Positions 60,453 through 64,000 of a DNA stretch of 64,000 nucleotides are shown here, in pieces. The translations under genes and the position numbers were made by a program. Under the pieces are notes generated by a model that worked only from the letters and a program-made list of their open reading frames with translations, was not told the origin of the DNA and searched no databases. The stretch covers positions 1 to 64,000 of the IMG/VR virus record IMGVR_UViG_3300042691_042551; one strand, 5' to 3'. Origin of the DNA: a virus. The first letter of the stretch is position 1; the number at the start of each line of letters is the position of its first letter.

Positions 60453-60899
60453 TTAAAACAAGGTTGGAGTTTCTACTGCTTTTGGTTTTGCTATTTCGGC
60501 TGATGAATCAGTTTCTTCTGCATTATCTTCTTCTTCTTCTTCTTCTTCTATTTTTTGCAAACTAGCGTTTGATGTTGCCGGTTTAGATGGTTGTTTAGGG
60601 TTTCTTTTCTTTTGAAGCTTGTCTTTTTCAGCTTGATCAATTTGGCGAAGGATTTTAATGTTTTCCTCAATGTTGGAAACAATTCCTTTTACCTCGTTGA
60701 TTTTGTCTTTGTTTAGCACGCTAAAAAACTCACTGTCAAGTTCATCTATTGTACCGCTAATAACGATAGGTTCAAAAGCTTTTTCTTTACTTTCAAGCAC
60801 TATCATTACTGATACTTTCTCATTGATTTTTGCAATAGTCATGTTTAGTTTGCCCGCTTCCATTAGCGGCAATACTTGGCTGAAAAAATTAGTTGTCAT
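60453..60899 (-). CDS. PRTRC protein E (148 aa)
   Basis: Follows the PRTRC E pattern: 'NFFSQVLPLMEAGKLNMTIAKINEKVSVMIV', then 'PIVISGTIDELDSEFFSVL', then a helical part and an acidic low-complexity end (EEEEEEDNAEETDSSAE). Role unknown; in the family it always accompanies protein C and may be its partner or substrate. It directly follows the nuclease gene at 60902 and precedes protein C by 2 nt. Confidence 0.8.
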   Translation of the reverse strand: MTTNFFSQVLPLMEAGKLNMTIAKINEKVSVMIVLESKEKAFEPIVISGTIDELDSEFFSVLNKDKINEVKGIVSNIEENIKILRQIDQAEKDKLQKKRNPKQPSKPATSNASLQKIEEEEEEEDNAEETDSSAEIAKPKAVETPTLF

Positions 60900-60901
60900 T
60901 G

Positions 60902-61441
60902 TTATTTATTTAAGCTTTCTATGAACTGTTCTAGCGTATAGACAGTGTAGTTTATTTTTTTATTTCTACCGGTAGGAGTCAGCAAATACTTTTTAGGCGT
61001 AAAAGTGCTCTTAAATAGCTTTGTGGGCTGTACTAGATTAACAAATAGCCCGTAATTGGCCATCAACCATTTTCTATTGAGAGAGTTTAACCTGGTCATG
61101 TTGTGATGATCGTACTCCGGCTTTACTTCAAAAATGCAGGGAGTGCCCTCTTTTGTTTGAAGGAACATGTGCTTTTCCCACTTTTGACCATTCTTTGCTA
61201 CAAATACACCATAAGCCTTTTCCGTAAACTCTATTTCAGCATCAGGCGTATATACGTGTTGCTCTAGTATTGTTTGAACTTCTAAAACAACACCTTTTTT
61301 GCTTTGCCGTTCATATTGACGGGCAAAACCACCGGTAAGTGCATATGTTTTGGGAGCTTCCCAAGATTTAATATAACCGGCTTCTTTTAGTTCTTCTATC
61401 CACCAAGAGAACCATATTTCTTCATTACTTTTAAACTCCAT
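60902..61441 (-). CDS. PD-(D/E)xK nuclease (179 aa)
   Basis: The active-site pattern is visible: Glu near residue 7-8, Asp67 in 'YTPDAEIEF' and Glu105-x-Lys107 in 'CIFEVKPEYD', separated by a typical strand. This layout resembles TnsA-type and phage endonuclease-I-type enzymes, which cut double-stranded DNA or branched intermediates. It overlaps the next gene upstream by 11 nt and lies directly before protein E. Use in recombination, packaging or host-DNA degradation is possible. Confidence 0.7.
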   Translation of the reverse strand: MEFKSNEEIWFSWWIEELKEAGYIKSWEAPKTYALTGGFARQYERQSKKGVVLEVQTILEQHVYTPDAEIEFTEKAYGVFVAKNGQKWEKHMFLQTKEGTPCIFEVKPEYDHHNMTRLNSLNRKWLMANYGLFVNLVQPTKLFKSTFTPKKYLLTPTGRNKKINYTVYTLEQFIESLNK

Positions 61442-61706
61442 CGATTGATTTCATTATGTTTTCTATTGGTTGTTCGTATATTAATGTGATTTTTGATACG
61501 TTGAATGGCGAAGATTGGCGGTTTCTGAATAGGTAAATAGCCGAAGGATTATCTTTTTCATCGTATTTTTCCTTAATGATATTAACCAGTTTGTTTTCGT
61601 ATTGAATATAATCTGCTTGATTAACAATCAATTCATCAGCATCAAATATGAACTCGTATTCCCTTGATATGTTTGTTTCAGTCTTGTTTATTTCTTTTAT
61701 GTGCAT
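61431..61706 (-). CDS. Hypothetical protein (91 aa)
   Basis: ATG at 61706, directly after a terminator-like hairpin. Beta-alpha pattern (EIN..ETNISREYEFIFDADELIVNQADYIQYENKLVNIIKEKYDEKDNP). No family is recognised. It overlaps the nuclease gene by 11 nt and may be its accessory protein. Confidence 0.5.
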   Translation of the reverse strand: MHIKEINKTETNISREYEFIFDADELIVNQADYIQYENKLVNIIKEKYDEKDNPSAIYLFRNRQSSPFNVSKITLIYEQPIENIMKSIDGV

Positions 61707-61713
61707 AAAACAA

Positions 61714-61731
61714 AAGGGGCTTTCGCCCCTT
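61714..61731 (-). terminator. GNRA-loop hairpin before the 61706 gene
   Basis: Stem AAGGGGC/GCCCCTT closed by a GAAA loop on the minus strand, then a T-rich tract that contains the start of the next gene. It ends the SSB-tailed transcript or attenuates expression of the genes downstream. Confidence 0.65.
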
Positions 61732-61733
61732 GA

Positions 61734-62375
61734 TTAGAATGGTAAATCATCTTCAGGCAATACCTTTGGAATATCCTGAATTGTGTTGAATACCGGAGCA
61801 TTCATTTTTGGTTCGGGATGGTGCTGGTTTTGCTGTGCATTTCCACCTGACTCTTTTTCTGAAGACAATTCAGCAGTGTAGTTTTTGATAACTTTGTTTA
61901 GTCCTGATTGTTCTAGCATCATTGCCATTGTTTCTTCAGTGTATAGCGCAAGAGCTGAACTGAAGGAATGACCAGCCGGAATACCTTCAACTGACATTCT
62001 CTGAATGGCAATATCGGTAGCAGCAATAGTAAGCTTTACCTTATTGTTGCAGATCAGGTCTAATTTGCTGTACTTACTCGAACCGGAGTATCCACCAGGC
62101 TTATATCCATTTGATGGTTTTTGTTCATTTACCGGCTTATAGACAATATTGGTGTATTGTCCATTCTGGCGAACACTTCTCTCAAACTTGGTTTCTACCC
62201 CTACGGTAAACTTATTACACGTTGAAGATGTAGAATGCCATTCACCGGTTTCTGTGCCGTTGTTATACTGCATTGTAATTGAATGGACGTAAATTGTGCC
62301 ACCCATCTTTGATTGGTAGCTTTTTTTGGCTTCTGTGATTTCGGTTGGTGTACCTGTTAGAATTGTTGGTGTCAT
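61734..62375 (-). CDS. SSB-tailed replication protein (213 aa)
   Basis: The C-terminus (LPEDDLPF) is the SSB-type interaction tip, following a Gln/His/Pro-rich linker. The N-terminal part is beta-rich (GGTIYVHSITMQYNNGTETGEWHS...) and could be an OB-fold or an annealing protein; the fold is not certain. Its place next to the DnaB helicase, nuclease and SNF2 genes supports a role in coating or annealing single strands. A second SSB-tailed protein is encoded at 2659-3342. Confidence 0.7.
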   Translation of the reverse strand: MTPTILTGTPTEITEAKKSYQSKMGGTIYVHSITMQYNNGTETGEWHSTSSTCNKFTVGVETKFERSVRQNGQYTNIVYKPVNEQKPSNGYKPGGYSGSSKYSKLDLICNNKVKLTIAATDIAIQRMSVEGIPAGHSFSSALALYTEETMAMMLEQSGLNKVIKNYTAELSSEKESGGNAQQNQHHPEPKMNAPVFNTIQDIPKVLPEDDLPF

Positions 62376-62377
62376 AA

Positions 62378-62560
62378 TTAAAAATTGGTATTTGTATCTA
62401 GTTCTTCTATTAATATTTTAGCTACTGCTTCTGGAGTTACTCCAAACGGGCTACAATATTCACCATAATTTTCGGTTTTCAAAACTATTTTATTGTGACT
62501 GTTTACAAAAATACCAGTTATAATATCGGTAGATATACACTGTATTTTGTTATCTTTCAT
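62378..62560 (-). CDS. Hypothetical small protein (60 aa)
   Basis: The frame opens at 62638 inside the helicase gene, but the ATG at 62560 (MKDNKIQCISTDIITGIF...) avoids the overlap. Product has no recognised domain (GVTPEAVAKILIEELD at the end). It may be a helicase-associated factor; nothing decides. Confidence 0.45.
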   Translation of the reverse strand: MKDNKIQCISTDIITGIFVNSHNKIVLKTENYGEYCSPFGVTPEAVAKILIEELDTNTNF

Positions 62561-62570
62561 TCCATAAATT

Positions 62571-63980
62571 TTAGAATGGTGCAATATGTCCAGGGATTGG
62601 CATAAAATTGCTGTCATTTTCTTCTTCAGAGTACTCATTTGATGAATTATTAAATCTTCTATTTAGTTCTATTGATAGCTCGTTTTCTGCTATTTGTGGA
62701 TCTTCTATGTAGGCAAACGCTTTTTGCCACGTCATTTTCTTGGTAAAAGGACTTCCACCACGAAACTTCTTGAAGATAAACATTATTTTGTCTTGGTCCT
62801 CAGGGGCAACATCTACTTTATCTTTGTAGTAATCTGGTCGAAATAAAAAACAAACCATGTCGGCATCCTGTTCCAATGAACCAGAATCACGCAAATCTTC
62901 CAAATCGGGTATAAAGTCTTCTATTTTAGCCTTTTTGTTATCTGTTCTCTTGGTTATCCTAGATAGTTGAGATAAAGCAATAATTGGCACATCAAGCTTT
63001 TTTGCTAGTCTTTTTAGACGTTGTGATACGTTGCCTACCTTCTCATTCATATTGTTGCCGTTTCCGCCTGTAATGAGTTGCAAATAGTCAATTACTATGA
63101 TTTTTACTCCTTTGTTGATTACTAAGGCTTCGGTTTTGGTTTCAATATCGTCTATCGAGTATATGTTGTCTATCAAATGACCGTGCTCGGGCATCGTTTT
63201 ACAGACCATTTGAAACAATCTCATTTCTTCTTCGCTAAAAGCGCCAGCCGTAATCTTGTTAAGATTAGTATGGTTTATCGCTGAGAATATCCGCTTTATG
63301 ATTTCGGATGAACGCATTTCCAAAGAGAAAAAAGCAAATGGTATTGAACTTTTAAATAGGTAGTTTTGGATCATTGATACAACACATGCAGTTTTGCCCA
63401 TCCCGGGCCGTCCGGCTATAAGTATCAAATTAGTCTTTCCCCAACCACCTGTATGCTGATCTATTGATAAAAAACCGGTAGATACGCCAGGCGTTCTTCC
63501 TTTTTCCTTGTTTATCCTTTCTTCTTCAGCTATTTGCTTTGCAATGGTCCTTGTATCTGTTGGTGTTATGTTCTTTAGTTCAATCATTTCATCAAGCTTT
63601 CCACGTATTCCATTTATCCACTCAAATACATCTTCATTTGATTTATTAGCATTTACCATTGCAAATGCTGTGCTTAGTAGGTCTTTTGCATGAACTTCTA
63701 TTGAGAGTTCTTTTAACAATCTTGTCTCTTTTACAATGAGTTGTTGGCTTTTTTGCTCAAGATAATACTCTTGTATCTTAGCAATTTTTGAAGGTACTAT
63801 TTTTTCAAGAACTTTGTCCTTTTTTAACCATAACAACAATAGTTCGGGAGAGTCAATAACTGTGGCCGATTTGTACGCATTTACAATGGAACTAAAGATA
63901 AGCCTGTTTTCTTCATCTGAAAAATCAGTTTCTTTTATGTACTGAAGTATTTTCAGGTAATTCTCTTCCGATGTTATCAT
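62571..63980 (-). CDS. dnaB: Replicative DNA helicase, DnaB type (469 aa)
   Basis: RecA-like C-terminal helicase domain with Walker A at 193-197 (GRPGMGKT), Walker B near 297-302 (IIVIDYLQLI), and later 'DLRDSGSLEQDADMVCFLFRPDYY', the standard DnaB motifs. The N-terminal ~170 residues are a short helical domain, with an acidic C-terminal end (EEENDSNFMPIPG). It forms a hexamer that unwinds DNA ahead of the primase at 53432. Start at 63980, just inside the window end. Confidence 0.92.
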   Translation of the reverse strand: MITSEENYLKILQYIKETDFSDEENRLIFSSIVNAYKSATVIDSPELLLLWLKKDKVLEKIVPSKIAKIQEYYLEQKSQQLIVKETRLLKELSIEVHAKDLLSTAFAMVNANKSNEDVFEWINGIRGKLDEMIELKNITPTDTRTIAKQIAEEERINKEKGRTPGVSTGFLSIDQHTGGWGKTNLILIAGRPGMGKTACVVSMIQNYLFKSSIPFAFFSLEMRSSEIIKRIFSAINHTNLNKITAGAFSEEEMRLFQMVCKTMPEHGHLIDNIYSIDDIETKTEALVINKGVKIIVIDYLQLITGGNGNNMNEKVGNVSQRLKRLAKKLDVPIIALSQLSRITKRTDNKKAKIEDFIPDLEDLRDSGSLEQDADMVCFLFRPDYYKDKVDVAPEDQDKIMFIFKKFRGGSPFTKKMTWQKAFAYIEDPQIAENELSIELNRRFNNSSNEYSEEENDSNFMPIPGHIAPF

Positions 63981-64000
63981 GCTTGAAATTACCTTTAATT

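Noticed and set aside
1-64000. CRISPR array, integrase, insertion sequence, rRNA
   Set aside because: No regularly spaced repeats, no tyrosine or serine recombinase or transposase motif, and no rRNA sequence was seen.
1-64000. Alternative genetic code (stop-codon reassignment) known in some crAss-like phages
   Set aside because: All long genes read through normally with TAA, TAG and TGA as stops, and key motifs stay in frame.

Overview
The window looks like about 64 kb of a large, low-GC, double-stranded DNA phage genome, most likely a crAss-like (Crassvirales-type) virus of a Bacteroidota host. Three things point there. (1) The virion module runs terminase, portal, acidic scaffold-like protein, major capsid protein, a run of ~200-residue neck/ring-type proteins, a 1678-residue tail hub/muzzle-type protein, three cargo-type proteins, then a giant 5152-residue protein carrying an RNA-polymerase DxDGD motif. 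(2) Several upstream regions hold the Bacteroidota promoter core TAnnTTTG with a TTTG/TTG element upstream. (3) Strong Shine-Dalgarno sequences are rare and starts are A-rich. The standard genetic code fits. I see no integrase, CRISPR array, rRNA or convincing tRNA.

Layout. Positions 1-5404 (minus strand) hold small, mostly unrecognised genes, with a periplasmic triple-repeat protein, a 45-residue zinc ribbon and a protein with an SSB-like C-terminal tip. A Cro/CI-type regulator (5528-5767, plus) sits alone behind a dyad. A structured non-coding stretch (5768-6058) separates it from a minus-strand cluster of small genes (6059-8263), four of which share a leader hairpin exactly 10 nt before the start codon; two also bracket copies of a 56-bp structured repeat. 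A GC-rich segment with 8-9 nt G-runs (8298-8460) lies just before the terminase genes.

Positions 8524-53447 (plus) form one 45-kb late module: packaging, capsid, neck, hub, cargo and giant RNA polymerase protein, then collar and tail-fibre proteins, then lysis (holin-like protein, amidase endolysin, overlapping spanin-like pair). It ends at a strong terminator at 53457-53482.

Positions 53432-63980 (minus) form the replication module: DnaB helicase, an SSB-tailed protein, a PD-(D/E)xK nuclease, an SNF2 helicase and a DnaG-type primase. Between nuclease and SNF2 helicase lies a nearly complete PRTRC (ParB-related, ThiF-related cassette) set: protein E, protein C (ubiquitin-like, ending in glycine), protein F, protein B (E2-like), a ThiF/E1 enzyme and a RadC-type JAB/MPN protein. 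This ubiquitin-like conjugation set in a phage replication module, together with the giant polymerase protein and the repeated leader hairpins, is the most interesting content.

In outline, the giant polymerase and cargo proteins probably enter with the DNA and start early transcription; the minus-strand replication genes then copy the genome, with the PRTRC set possibly tagging replication or host proteins; the late plus-strand operon builds and releases particles. Functions rest on motifs and gene order read by eye; no database search was run.
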